From NCBI GenBank assembly GCA_014898425.1, contig RCSZ01000002.1, forward strand, positions 3,162,001-3,226,000: 64,000 nucleotides of DNA, given 5' to 3'. How positions within the stretch are numbered: the first letter of the stretch is position 1; each line of letters starts with the position of its first letter. Source of the DNA: Botryotinia globosa (taxonomy: Eukaryota > Ascomycota > Leotiomycetes > Helotiales > Sclerotiniaceae). Shown here piece after piece: positions 12,707-24,582 of this stretch. The notes under the pieces are model-generated. The model was given only the letters and a program-made list of their open reading frames with translations. It searched no databases and was not told the DNA's origin. A program made the translations under genes and the position numbers.

Positions 12707-13385
12707 TAAAGAAGAAGAAAGCTAGTTATCTCTTTGCACCGCAGTTGAATCAATACAGATCAGAATGTCATTAAGAAGAATGTTCGTTTGCACAGTATAG
12801 AAATGATGAACTTGGACTTCTCGAAATGTAGGCATATTTGCGTATTTTACCTACCTATTCATAGCTAATGAATGTAGCTGCAGCAATACCTGATTACCTC
12901 ACACGAGAGACGAGGACCCTTTCTAATGTTGAGCCGAGGGGGTTTTGTCGCCATGATTTCAAACATTATTTGCATGTTCTCACACTGGTGAATCTGTTTG
13001 GATGGTCTGGCAATATGTGGGATACCGAGGACATTTCTAAGCTAACCTTGAATAGTATTAGCGGCACACTCTCCTCGAACCTCATGCCAAGCAATTTGTA
13101 GACGACCTACCACATTCCAAATAATTCATACGGCATACATTTCTGCATATACATCTATCTGCATACACGGTGATCAGCTTGTCATGAATCTTACATGTCA
13201 AGGATACAGTATGCCATCTCATTGCGCCCGCCGTGGGAGGAGCCTCAAGTATCAACTCCAACTCCTTTAGATACAATATGACAGGATTCCTCTTGCAAAA
13301 CGAGCAATGCTAAACACGACTCATTTCATTTCAACTTATTGATCAATTACCACTTTCCCATTATACCACAAGTCGCATTTTCAAC
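12707..13385. promoter_or_regulatory. Divergent promoter region, MFS / methyltransferase
   Basis: About 680 bp between divergent start codons, expected to hold both promoters. No distinct operator or repeat is recognised. Confidence 0.45.
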
Positions 13386-14485
13386 ATGACAACAGTTAAA
13401 GTTAACAGCCAACAGCGATATCATGACACGACCGCGGCTTATGTGCTCCCAAAAGCGAATGAGTATGTTCATGGTCTTCAATCACTGAAAGCTCTACTAA
13501 TCTCATTACCATAGTATCATTGAGCAGGATCGGCTTGATACCCAGGCAGCTGCCATTGTCGAGATGATTGGCGGTTTCCCTTTCTTAGCTCCATTGCAAA
13601 CACTTGATAATATTTCCAAGGTAGTTGAGTAAGTATAATCAGTTCTTAAATTACGACGGAGCCGATTGAGGGACTCATTTGCATGCTTCTTGTATATAAG
13701 CTCTAGTCACTACACAATGCTATCAAGAATACCATGCGATTGCTGATTTTGGATTGTCTAGTATTGGCTGTGGTACTGGTGTAGCGACCATTCAGATTGC
13801 TACAATCTTGCCATCTGCCACCATTTACGGTCTCGACCTAACCCCAGTGCCAGAGGATTCAAAGAAAATGGCACCGGGTAACGTGGTCTGGGCTCAAGGA
13901 AATGCATTGGATGTTGAATACAACCAACCCGGTGATGGTATTCTCAGCCGCGAGATATTCAATCCGGAAGGATTGGATTATATTTTCGGCCGCATGCTTT
14001 TCTTAGGAATCAACAATTGGCCAAAGTACTTTTCAACCACTTCACATGCGTTGAGGTCCGGTGGTATGATTGAGCATCAGGATTTAGACTGGAAATTTTA
14101 TCGCGTCGGGACTTCAGAGTGCGTGAGCGACGATTGGGAGTGGCACAAAGCGATCTTATCCGGGGCTCAAAAGTCCGGATTATCGACAATTTCTGGTTCT
14201 GGAGCAGCCGCGCTAATGAGAGATTGTGGTTTGGAGGTGACCAAGATCGAAAGTTTTGAGTTTTCATTTTCGGCGTCAAGTAAAACGCCCAAAAGTCAAG
14301 CAATGGCGAGGTATGTCCAAGCTAAATTGATACCACAGTATCCGGAGTTACTTCGCAAAATGCTTGGAGCTATTGGTTTGAGTGGAGAGAAATTGGACGC
14401 ATTGACGAGAGCATGTCTTCATGACATTAATTCTGAGGAAGGCTTGTACCAGAAGTATACTGTCACTATTGCAAGAAAGCCATAG
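13386..14485 (+). CDS. SAM-dependent class I methyltransferase
   Basis: Three exons: 13386-13462, 13515-13628 and 13762-14485, with introns of 52 and 133 bp; 304 aa. The second splice creates the SAM-binding motif I, VVDIGCGTG (about residues 62-70). Motif-like GLDLTPVP and the acidic stretch NALDVEY follow, in class I order. The substrate is unknown; LaeA-like and secondary-metabolite O-methyltransferases share this fold. The second intron is long for this locus, so a missed micro-exon is possible, but the join keeps frame and gives a typical motif. It is a neighbour of the MFS pump. Confidence 0.85.
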
Positions 14486-15244
14486 TCATAGGATGCTTCG
14501 AGACACACAAATAGTTCTATAAATACTTTCTTCCGTCGCAAATCACTTTTTTGTTATGAGTGTTAAATTTTCATTGTCTTCAAGCTGCTTGGCCATACAA
14601 CTACTAAGTCCAAGCCTGCGTAGCTTGTAGTATCTTCACATGGGCTTTCCTCAAAAATAGCCAGAACAAACCTCTCGCTTTTAGATGCTTGCATCATACT
14701 TACACAGTGTATGAATTCGCACGATGTTGGCCATCAATCATTCACTAAGCTTCAGATGTAGCTGAATTTTGAACGGGAGTATGCCAAATTAGAGCTTAGA
14801 TGTTGGGCAGTATCGTTCGCGCATGTTTCTTGCATTATCTTCTGTCTCCAAATAAAATTGGAGGTTGCGTGGTCAGCTCCCGCTGGCCTATGTGATAATT
14901 TCTCCGGTATCGGGTTCTATCCTCTGTTGAAACCCAAACATTGTAACCACTGTTCAAGTAAGTCTACCACAAAACAAATCCCTCTGATGACCCGATTACG
15001 GCTTGAGACTCTTACTTGCATATTCGGTTAGCGCATTTGTGGAACTACAATCTTAATTAGGATCAACATAATTATCTGGCCCAAGTTAGATGGAGAAGGT
15101 GGGAAAATTGCTATAGTCCACCACTATGAAGATGTGCCATTAAATTCTACTCACTTGGGATTCGAAAACATTAACAAGATGCTCTTGATGTCATTAATTG
15201 AACTACTTTTGAGCATATGTCACTTGTCAGCGGATTCTCATCAG
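14486..15244. other. Intergenic gap
   Basis: About 760 bp between the methyltransferase stop and the AT-rich foldback element. No gene is supported; it includes the methyltransferase 3' UTR. Confidence 0.5.
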
Positions 15245-16035
15245 TAAGTCGGATGCCCCACTTTTGGGCCACTATTCTACACCAAAAATCACTTTTTAGC
15301 CTATTAATATCTCTATCAATATAGAAAATAATTTGATAAAAATTTAAATGCATATAATTTTAAACTCATATTAGAATTTTTGGATTTCTGGATTTTTCTG
15401 GATTGAGATCTAGAGCTATAAAATATCGATCTTCAAATTCGTATGAGAATCACATACAAATTTCAAACTTTTATAAAATCTTTAATAACTTTCAAGGAAT
15501 AATAGCTGTGATAAATAAACTACGAAATTTTATTATAAATTTATAATATGTTTTCTTTAGAAATTCTAAAAAAATCTAAAAATCTTAATAGTTAAGTATT
15601 TAAAGCGTCATTCTTAAAATTATAGGGATTATTTTTGCCTATTCAAGCTATATATATCTCTATAATCATCAATTAAAAAAATTGAATTCCTATATAGATT
15701 CAAGTTTAAAACCTTCAAAAAGATACCAAAAAAGTCTGTGCTATTAAACACTCACAATTAAAAAGTTATTAAAGATTTTGTAAAAACTTTAAATTTATAT
15801 GTGATTCTCATACAAATTCAAAAATCGGTATTTTAAAGCCTTAGAAATCGATCTATAAAAATCCTAATAATTTTAAATGTTTAAAATAGGCTTAAATTGG
15901 CTTGAATTATATGTATTGAAATTTTGTTAAATTATATTATATATTGATAAAGATATCAATAAGCCAAAAAAGTGATTTTTGGTGTGAAAGGGTGGCCCAA
16001 AACAGGGGTGGCCAGAAAGTAGGGTGGGCGACTTA
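15245..16035. mobile_element. AT-rich foldback element with long inverted repeats, TA-flanked
   Basis: The first and last roughly 250 bp are inverted copies of each other with mismatches. TTTTGGGCCAC and CACCAAAAATCACTTTTT near 15265-15297 recur as the reverse complement at about 15969-16000, and GTATGAGAATCACATA near 15441 recurs inverted near 15800. The outer edges read TA-AGTCG on the left and CGACT-TA on the right, consistent with a TA target duplication as in Tc1/mariner/pogo-type elements. The centre is very AT-rich with no open frame. This fits a non-autonomous TIR element, probably mutated by RIP (inference). Exact ends are approximate because the outermost arms diverge. Confidence 0.7.
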
Positions 16036-17787
16036 GAGCAAATGTAGTCATAAGATAGGGCTGAGAGTGCGTGATTTTTACTGCATATATAATGTCTCAT
16101 TCATGCAAAGAATCGGAATGCTGACAAAAATAAGCTTGCATTGTCGTGCTCGAAGAGGCTCAACTCTCGGCACCTGCCGACTTCATTGCCTGAACGCTGT
16201 CTGAGATCTTTCTTTCATCCCTTGTTTCACCCAGAACACGTATCTAATTCCCAGGCTTTAACACAGATATAGAAAGCCATGCCGTTGATCGAGCCTCAAG
16301 ATACTAAGTGTGTCACTGGAAGCGATCTAGAAATGATCGGCAACGTGGTATGGATGAAAATCATGCCTTCGCACTTCAACCAGTGGAAGGGTCATTTGAA
16401 CGATCTCAGCTCACTCTTGGCCGAGTATCTTCGGTTTTACATATATGACGCGTGCAATTTTCTGTAATTGTCAGCCCTACTATTGCAAACTATTCATTTG
16501 AGCGGGCTTCAGCACCTCACAAACCTAAAGTCATCTCTCAAATCTCACACGAACACTTTCGAGTGAGATCCAATTGTTTGGGCATCAATCCAAGTGTGTA
16601 TCCTGGGTTGGAACAAATTTGAGTGCGTTGGTTTGGTCTCATTGTTTTCCACAGATATCCTTTGGTGGTGAAAATAGTGGGGTTTTCGCAAGCAATCGGA
16701 GTTATCATCTTACCCATATGGGACCAAAATCTTCCATTGCAACGGATGAGAAAGCTGGGAAGGTGATGTCACTTTCAATCAATCTTTCCTTGGATATTTG
16801 GGTGCACCGAAGAACTACACTGAGGCTTTTACCTTTACACTCTTTATTGGCGTTTTTCTCGTCTAGAAAGGGTTATGACACATAATATTATTTAGCGTCT
16901 CTACACATTGGTGCAATAGCTATCTAGTATGGTGACATTAGCCTCTACTCTCTCATGCTCTCCGAGGCCTAGGCTAGGAATAAGCCGAGATTTCTTCAGT
17001 GCATATGTCAGGGGCTCATGGACCTGTTGGCTAAGTTCTTACACCAAAAGAAACCATGGAGCCGTCAATTTCCCCCTGCTGAAACATATTGAAGGATTCT
17101 ACTCTCATGAGGGGAGCAAATACGATCATAGGACAACACTCGGCCCATGTGGGATAAAACCTACCATGAAGATGGATCATGCTTACCTGTTTACTTGGGG
17201 TATATTGAATGACGTTAGTAAATTGCAACGCCTCTCGCCTCCACGTGGAGTCCTGGCAATCGGGACGGGTGTTCAAAATAAGCTTACTCCCAGGATAATC
17301 GTGCCATCTTAAGTTTTCAAGAGATGCCTACAATATTTCGCAGTTTACTCAAGACATGGTATCGGCTAGGGCTGCCGTATCGACTAATCTTTTCGCCGCT
17401 TTGCGGGGAACCTACCATGATTAATGGATAGATGTACGAGTTCTCCCGTCAAGGCTGTGCTATCTACTGAATTTTTCAGCCAAATTCATGTTGTGTTCAT
17501 TGAGGCATTCCTCTCTCCTCGACCCAATCAAAAAAAAACTTGTAGTTACACGTAACTGTCGTCAATGAAGGGGCTTACGCGAACATTTTATCAATCGTGC
17601 AAAATGAGGCTTTTAGACCACTATAAAACCTAGACTCTGTAAAATATAATGGAATAGCATCAATCTTTAGCCCTTCTCTAACAAATCTTGTCCTAATTTT
17701 GTTCTAAAATTACAAATTTTCGAAACTCATTTCAACCAGGATACTCCAACATTCAACAACGGAGCTTCCACGATAAACTTCTGGAAG
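16036..17787. other. Gene-poor gap with short open frames only
   Basis: About 1.75 kb between the foldback element and the dioxygenase-like gene. Short frames (for example 16279-16467, 16574-16885, 16929-17312) have no recognised motif and no convincing splice partner. They could be decayed gene fragments. The right end holds the dioxygenase promoter. Confidence 0.45.
17622..17627 (+). promoter_or_regulatory. Candidate TATA box of the dioxygenase-like gene
   Basis: TATAAA, 161 bp upstream of the start codon at 17788 and followed by a pyrimidine-rich leader. It is a sequence match only. Confidence 0.35.
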
Positions 17788-19433
17788 ATGCTTGAGTTGA
17801 TCTTATTCATAGGTGCTCTAGCGTCTACTCTAGCTTTTGCTTCGGCAAGCTTAATCAGAATCTGCAGCACGCGAGCTAAAGTCCCGATACCAGTGATAGT
17901 TCCGATCCAAACTAAAGTGAAGGAAAAGATCGACGAGAACGAGAATGTCTCAAAATATCAAGTTTTGAGAAATCTACGAGACCAACATGAAGTGGCCGCC
18001 GCTATGTCAAGACTAGTTGATGAGGACGGCGCAGGAGCTTGGCCACCGAATGCAAATCATGATTCTTGGCCCATGGCTCTTCGTCCATACAAAGAAATCT
18101 ACTTCCAGCTCATTCCGTTTCTGTCTGCGGCTCCGCCTTCGCTAGATGATGATGTCAATAATGAAAGACGCGAAAAATATCGATCTATGATGCGGAAGTC
18201 TTTGATGGAGCGGATCAATATTCCCCAAGTTGTGGCTATCATGGCTGCAGTTGAAGCTGGCAATTGGGATCTCTTTCCCAGAGACGCATATAATGGGTTC
18301 TATTGCTGTATTGCTGTTTGTCGTCATGCATACAGGTATGTGGTATCAATTCAAATCAGCAAATATGTACTAATTTGAAATCAGATGGGCAACTATTCCT
18401 GTGGTCAAAGTAGCACAATTAGAGAGAATCATCGAGTTCCCATCTGAACTAGACGCACCGTGGCCATATCTTCAGCGAAACTTCGGTGTGGACGCTGATG
18501 CAGGAAATAATACATCAAATGTCTTGCTCAACTTTGATACCAGAGGAGAAAGGATTTATAGAATCAATGTTGGAATGTCCGATTTAATCCGATCATCCGA
18601 GGAAGTTTTCTTCCAAATGTTCTATGACCTTGAAGTTGTTGTAGGTTCCACCCTCCATACTAATCTTCCCATATAGTACTACTAACTTTTTCAGGCTTTC
18701 CCTATCTACCACGAAATGGTCCTCTCAGTTCTATCCTACGACTCCTCCGCTCCCAGCACCTGCCTCTCCCACCTCCGCAACATTAACACACGTCTCCGCG
18801 ACCTCTTTCTCATCTTCTACGAAAACCTCACCAAGTCCCGCGTCTCTCATTCCGTCTGGCTGTCCTACGTCCAAGGATTCCAGGGATGGGGCGTTGGAAA
18901 AATTGTTAATGGGGCATATGTGAAATATGATGGACTTTCTGGAAACCATGTCTTGTTTTTCCAAGCTCTAGATGCATTTCTGGGAATGGAGAGATATTTG
19001 TCAGATGAGAATATGGAGAGATATATACCGGCGAGACAGCGAGAATTGTGTTTGGTGCTTAAGAAGTATAGTTTTCTGAGGGGGGCGAAGGAGAATGGAG
19101 AAAGGCAAATCGAAGAGGAGTTCGCGAAGATGGTTAATCAGTTGAAGGTGTGTAAATTTCTTGTCTATTATTAATTTCCACTCAGTCTTTTGTCATTACG
19201 GGACTTTCGTGCTGATATTTTATCACTAGTTATTTCGAGCAGCTCATCGCGCACGCGTAATGTCGTATCTCCAAGAGCCAGCTCCCGAACGTCTAGTAAT
19301 GACAGCTGGCAAATCCGTTCTTGAGAACTCAAATACTAAGAGCCTGGATGATGCGCTGAAGCCTTTGGATGATATGCTAGCAGATAGGTTGAAAGAAACA
19401 GCGAATGTTGGATCTGTCAGTGCTGGCGCTTGA
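17788..19433 (+). CDS. Indoleamine 2,3-dioxygenase-like heme protein
   Basis: Four exons: 17788-18335, 18385-18640, 18695-19147 and 19230-19433, with introns of 49, 54 and 82 bp; 486 aa. The N-terminus has a hydrophobic segment (residues 2-25), possibly a membrane anchor. Family-like features include HAYRWATIPVVK across the first splice, LSHLRNINTRLRDLF, YVKYDGLSGNHVLFFQALDAF (the GGSAGQSS region of IDO) and ERYIPARQRELC. The last exon begins LFRAAHRARVMSYL, where His425 fits the proximal heme ligand. IDO enzymes open the indole ring of tryptophan to N-formylkynurenine. The sequence is divergent, so another substrate or a non-canonical IDO subclass is possible. It is convergent with the alcohol oxidase. 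Confidence 0.75.
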
Positions 19434-19882
19434 TATCAGCATGCTCCTAGGCGATCGAGGCTTGATAGAAAATATTTTGGATGGAAAAATGGTAGAATTG
19501 AAAATTGATTCGAGGTAAAAGGTATGTTCAAATTAGACGGATAACTACAACAATGCAATAACTGGATTTGACTGTTTTATGTGTTCTTGATATGATCCAC
19601 TTGCCATGGGCTATTGCCAGAGCACAATTACAGCTGATTCCGCTGTAAAGAGTGATCAGCAGTAAAAATAATGAGTTTGAACTGTTGAAATAACATGTTA
19701 GGAAACTTTGAGACTGAGATTTCCATTAGAAATCCAGATATTCATTAAATCGGAACTATACTAGCATATGTTATACATAACAACCCAAAACGCTATTAAC
19801 ATTTAATGAGTGGCATTAATAAAAAGAATAGTTGAAATTAGTAAGCGATTCCTCATATTCACATATCCATTAAAAAGCAAAG
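19434..19882. other. Convergent 3' intergenic region
   Basis: About 450 bp of AT-rich sequence between the dioxygenase-like and alcohol oxidase stops. Only 3' UTR is expected. Confidence 0.5.
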
Positions 19883-22525
19883 TTAAAGACGAGAAGTAGC
19901 AATAGCACTCAGCTCACCCGGAGCATGATAGTTAGGTACTTTCATATCGAGTGCCTTACCACTATAACCGAGATCTTCGGCGACTAGCATAGAGCATTTC
20001 TCTCCGATGAGAAGAGCAGTTGAGACTGTTGCAAATTAGTTGATGTTCATTTGTTTGGCTGAGAAGACAAGCATACAGGTGTTACATCCAACATTATCAG
20101 GGCAGATAGAAAGATCAGCGACCTTAAGACCCTTGACACCATGGACATTGAGACGCTCATCAAGAACACCATGTTTGACAATGGAGTTTCCTTCGCGGGG
20201 TGCCATGGAACATGTCTAAATTTGTGTTAGGTGAATATTCATATAATATTTAATGGGGAGTGACTTACACCAAGAGAGTGCCAAGTTGTCTCTACATGTC
20301 TCTTTACCCATTCTTCGATATGCTCAATATCTTTAGTGCTGTACTTGAGGTCTTCCTGCAGATCTCGTTGATTGCTGTTGAGGTATGAAATTTGTGGTGG
20401 CTTTCCTGGTTCTACAGGCATTGCCCACTATTTCTCGTTAGTTTTCGAAGGTCTAGAACCATAAATATTGATTATACGGGATAGAACTTACAGAGCCATG
20501 TTGAATACCCGCGGTAACATTGCCTGGGAGAGCATACGACTTGGTCGTCAACAAGTCCATGTCTTTGGCTCTCGCTGGTGAGTCATATGCGTAGAATGGA
20601 TGCATATTCTGTACTTCTCCTGCATAGGCGTCCATACGACGGGCAGTTTCACCTGTATTAGATCATTAGCATAGAGTTCTGTTGCAGCGAAACAATTTCA
20701 TAGCGGAGAGATAGTTACGAGATTTGATGTAACCCCAAACCATTGGTGCCATATCTCTTTCATCATTCATGAAGCCAGCATCAAAGTCCGGTGCCTCATA
20801 TGGATCAGGAGAAACGATGTGAGTTTCACCACGAGAGAATGGATATTCGAGGAAGTGGAACATGGTAAAAAAGTTTCCAGGTGGCCTGATACTTAGTTAG
20901 TCTATTCTCTTAAGATCTAGCGTTAATAACTTACATCAACATGTGATCACCAAACCAGCCAGCGATGACCGAGTAGTGCATAACTGGCTTGTCAGGTTTG
21001 TTCTTGAAGTAGCTGTCCCAACCCGATCTGAAATGAGGTGTTGGCCAACTGTCCATCTCTTTCAATTCCTCCTCAGTTGGTCGAATCTTGACACCGGCAT
21101 CAATACCGTTCGTCGCAAGTGGGCCAGTACCCTTGAGATTCCATTCATCAAACACTGCCTTTTGAACTTCCGGAACACCTCTGGCAAAATCATCAAAACT
21201 TTCGGTTCCGGGCTTAGCACGGTAGACTGGTAAGTATTAGCATGTATGTATAGCAATGCAAACTTTAGGGAATAATAAATACCAGAGAATGTCAAATAAT
21301 GATCTTGGAAGTTCTGACCAACACCAGGTAGATCAACAACCGGCTTGACACCAACCTTCTCCAATTTCTTTGGGTCTCCGACACCACTTCTTTGCAAAAT
21401 CAAAGGCGATGAGAGCGTGCCACCTGATACGACAATTTGCTTTCGTGCACGGAAAGTGCGTGAACGTTGCTATTGGGATTTAGTGTCAGAAAGCTTCGAT
21501 CAATTGCTACAGATTAACTTACATTTGGGTGGAGAGGCTTTGTTGGCACTGTTTTCACACCGACAGCTCGACCATTCTCGATGATAATCTTATCTACTTT
21601 TGTGTTACACATGAGGTGAAGATTTGAGTGTACCGATCTAGTGGAATGAATGTAGGCATGGGCAGCGTCGCTACGTCGACCTGTCTTGACTTGATGTGAG
21701 ATTTATGATTCCACAGAAAAGAGGTGTACTTACATCTCGGTTGATCCACTTCAGCCAGTGTTCAGCACCACTAATATCTTCGTAAGTATGGAAACATAGT
21801 AATGCGATTGGGACTTACTGTGCAGTAACCAGGTCTTGTAGGTCATCAGTTGTTGGAATGCCTTGAGATTCGGCAGCACGTAGAAAGTCGTGAGTAATTG
21901 GATAGGTGTAGTTTCCAAACGATACTTTAATGGGTCCATCAAAGCCGTGAAGGTCCCTGAAAGTGTCAGAGATTTGAATTGGCAGAAGATACATCCACTA
22001 ACCTATTGTTGCATGCCCGCTGGTATGTTTCATGTTTTCTCATTAAAGGAATGAGTTCTTTTGTAGACCATCCCTTGGCTTGGAAGTCGTCATAGTCGGA
22101 AGCAGAGGCCCGTGTATACATCATGAAGTTTATAGAGGACCCTCCACCGAGAATATGTGCACATGGAACAACAGCTTTGCGACCGGCGAGCCATTCTGAA
22201 GGTCGAGAATAGTAGAATGATGCTGTCTTACTGTCGAGTTTCATGTTCTTGGGGTCTATAGTTATTAGTTAATGCAATAGAAGGGATATGGCATAATTAT
22301 TACAGATTCCAGGTCGAAATACCCATGGGTTGTTGAGATTACTCTCTCCAGCTTCAATGAGGAGAACTTGGAGATTGTGATCGAGATTTGCAAGTCTGCA
22401 GACCATTCAGTACCGAGCTAATGAGCATAGATATCTAGAATGATATCGACATACCTGCCAGCAATCACACAGCCGGTGCTTCCACCACCACAGACGATGA
22501 TATCGAACTCATCTGGGATCGTCAT
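19883..22525 (-). CDS. Alcohol oxidase, GMC family, with PTS1-like C-terminus
   Basis: Thirteen exons: 22525-22455, 22395-22304, 22255-22003, 21956-21819, 21770-21734, 21684-21523, 21469-21283, 21226-20935, 20885-20719, 20652-20492, 20427-20269, 20215-20077 and 20025-19883. All 12 introns are GT-AG (46-66 bp) and phases agree; 666 aa, the usual length for methanol/short-chain alcohol oxidases. FAD motif [13 protein letters not shown] lies at 13-25, GMC signature 1 ([15 protein letters not shown]) near 91-105 and signature 2 ([15 protein letters not shown]) near 268-282. Catalytic His570 (TWHSLG) and Asn618 (DNVGCN) are present. The protein ends in SRL, a peroxisomal PTS1-type tripeptide. It oxidises primary alcohols to aldehydes with release of H2O2. 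Exon 5 is only 37 bp. Confidence 0.95.
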
Positions 22526-24369
22526 TGTCACTGTCTTATTCAAAGTTTGTCAATGTTGTGTGTCACTTGCAACTTTTAAAGCTGGTAAAGCATGCCACAG
22601 AGATGAGGAAACACGCAGCCTTTTCTACCCTCAGCCTCTTATACCCTTGGCTCCGTATACCCGGATTAACAAAAGCAGAGGCTTCGTGTAGCATCAGCTA
22701 CATCTCCGCCTTGTATATGGTACCATTGCATACTCAATCGGTGACCATTGGCCTCCTGAAGGTCCATTAACGGAGGAAGCAGCAAAACAAGAGCAACTAA
22801 GCCGTAGCCAACGTCGCTACCCCTCTTCTTGTCTTACCATGACGATGCCAGCTTGATGGACGACAATTGTGATTGATGCGCGAGTTTAGGGGTGCAGCTT
22901 GAGTACGCCCTCACAGACAAGCACAAGGAGAGTAGGACATCATCGGACATTCGAGTAAAACATTCAGAATCTAGGAGACGTGGTCGACGCGGGGAAATGC
23001 GATCTGCCGTCGTAATCAAAACACTTTAAGTTTACCCCGCAGTCCGAGTTCACATATCGTATGCGGGCAATATTTAGAGTTCCAATCAGGTACCTGGAGT
23101 GAAAAGAGAGGCCAATTGAGTTATAGCATAATCTGAACGTGACACAGCTTATGTTCTTGGTTTCCAATGCACTGCAGACTTCTGCCAAGTTGATGAACAT
23201 GTTACTAGCAAACGAAAGACCATCGTTAATCCCCGAGCTATTTCCGTACTCCCTGTCCCCCTCAACACCGTGCACCTCCCATTGATCGTGGATAGTTCGT
23301 GGATAGTTCTTCAACTTCAAGCTGTTTTTGACAAGCCTTGCAGGATACTATTTACAAGATGCATCGAAGTGCTCAAAGTGTTCGTTGAGCGGGATGTAGT
23401 CAAGGATCCAAGAAAAAGATTGTTGAAAGGCTTCGGTAAGATTATACGAAGATACTCATCTAGCGTGTTGCGGGGTCAATGCCGCTTTTAGTTGGGCATT
23501 TTTCCACCACTACTGTACCCCGGATCTCATGCCAAACTTTTCTATCACTGGATCGAACGGCATAAGATGAAAACAGGGTGCACTTTGGATCGGTGGCTTG
23601 TGTATGTTCAGAGTCAGATTGCTAATTCGGTCTTTAACAGTCGAATCAGGAAGACCGCCCATGCGAAGACGCGTCAAGTCAGAACTCTATCCGACCTCCA
23701 CGTTTTCTGGAGCTCCACGGTCTAGTCTATGAGAACATACTAGTGGTGTAGGAGCATGAATGTAACGCTATCTGCGAACGACGTAGGGAAATCTAATCAA
23801 TGTGCTCACTCGAGATTATTGGATCTGTGAGATGGCTTTTCATTCCTGACTTCATTCATGGATTGATACTTGTAGTGCCAAGCTCGGCATTCATACCTCA
23901 AGGTTTTGACCGCCCAAAAGAGATAGGTAGTCCGGACTACTTTGAAACATACATTGGGGTGTGAAGACTTTCCTCGCTTATATTCCACGATGTTATAGCT
24001 CAACTAAGGGTTGTAGATTTGAAGTACACCCATTGATTTTTTCGTGTTAAGTTCACTTAATTGCAATGTTTGGAATACGACGCAGGTCAATTGATTCTAT
24101 TGGAAGTTTGCCGTTTTTGGGTCTCGATCATTTGCACGTTTTGAGGGACTATATAATATTACTTTTAATCTTCATGGAGATTTATTTTATTTGGAATCAT
24201 GAACGCTCGCACAAGTCAAATGGGTTTCAAACTTACTTACTTAGATGCTATTGATCATTTGCGGAGGGCTTTCGAAGGAAATTACGCCTGAAAGAGTCAA
24301 GTTGTTTCTCAACTTACTCTACTGCTTTACTTGGCAATTTACCCCTCACTCTATCATTCACGTGATTCT
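22526..24369. other. Intergenic gap upstream of alcohol oxidase
   Basis: About 1.8 kb without a supported gene. It should contain the alcohol oxidase promoter, with GC-rich CCCCGC-like stretches near 22990-23040. Short frames on both strands lack motifs and compatible splice sites. Confidence 0.45.
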
Positions 24370-24582
24370 TCACATGATGATACAACAACCTGAAGGTTCT
24401 TCCTCTCTTCTCCTCCGTGGTCTTACCTCACGGCGTCGTGGAGTGTGACCTTGTTCCCTGCGGATCTCGTCGAGTTCGACCGGGTGGTTTGGATCGGCAT
24501 GCGACCATCGATCTCGTGCCTCCCTCCTCTCACTCTCGCGGCGGCGGGATGAGTGGTGTTTTCGGCGTTGGTGGTGACTCAT
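24370..24582 (-). CDS. Candidate 70-aa microprotein ending in a CaaX box (CCIIM)
   Basis: A single short exon encoding 70 aa. It is extremely rich in Arg, His and Glu, with RRRE- and PRRR-type blocks, and ends GCCIIM then stop. The last four residues, CIIM, fit a CaaX prenylation signal. The preceding Cys and the basic stretch fit palmitoylation plus polybasic membrane targeting as in Ras/Rho tails. No GTPase domain is present and no other domain is recognised. If real, it would be a lipidated peripheral membrane protein. The alternative is a chance frame in GC-rich DNA; against that, the ATG, strong composition bias and precise C-terminus argue for function. Confidence 0.5.
   Translation of the reverse strand: MSHHQRRKHHSSRRRESERREARDRWSHADPNHPVELDEIRREQGHTPRRREVRPRRRREEEPSGCCIIM

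Noticed and set aside
16279..17312. Series of short plus-strand frames right of the foldback element
   Set aside because: No family resemblance and no splice sites linking them into one protein; described only as a gene-poor gap.
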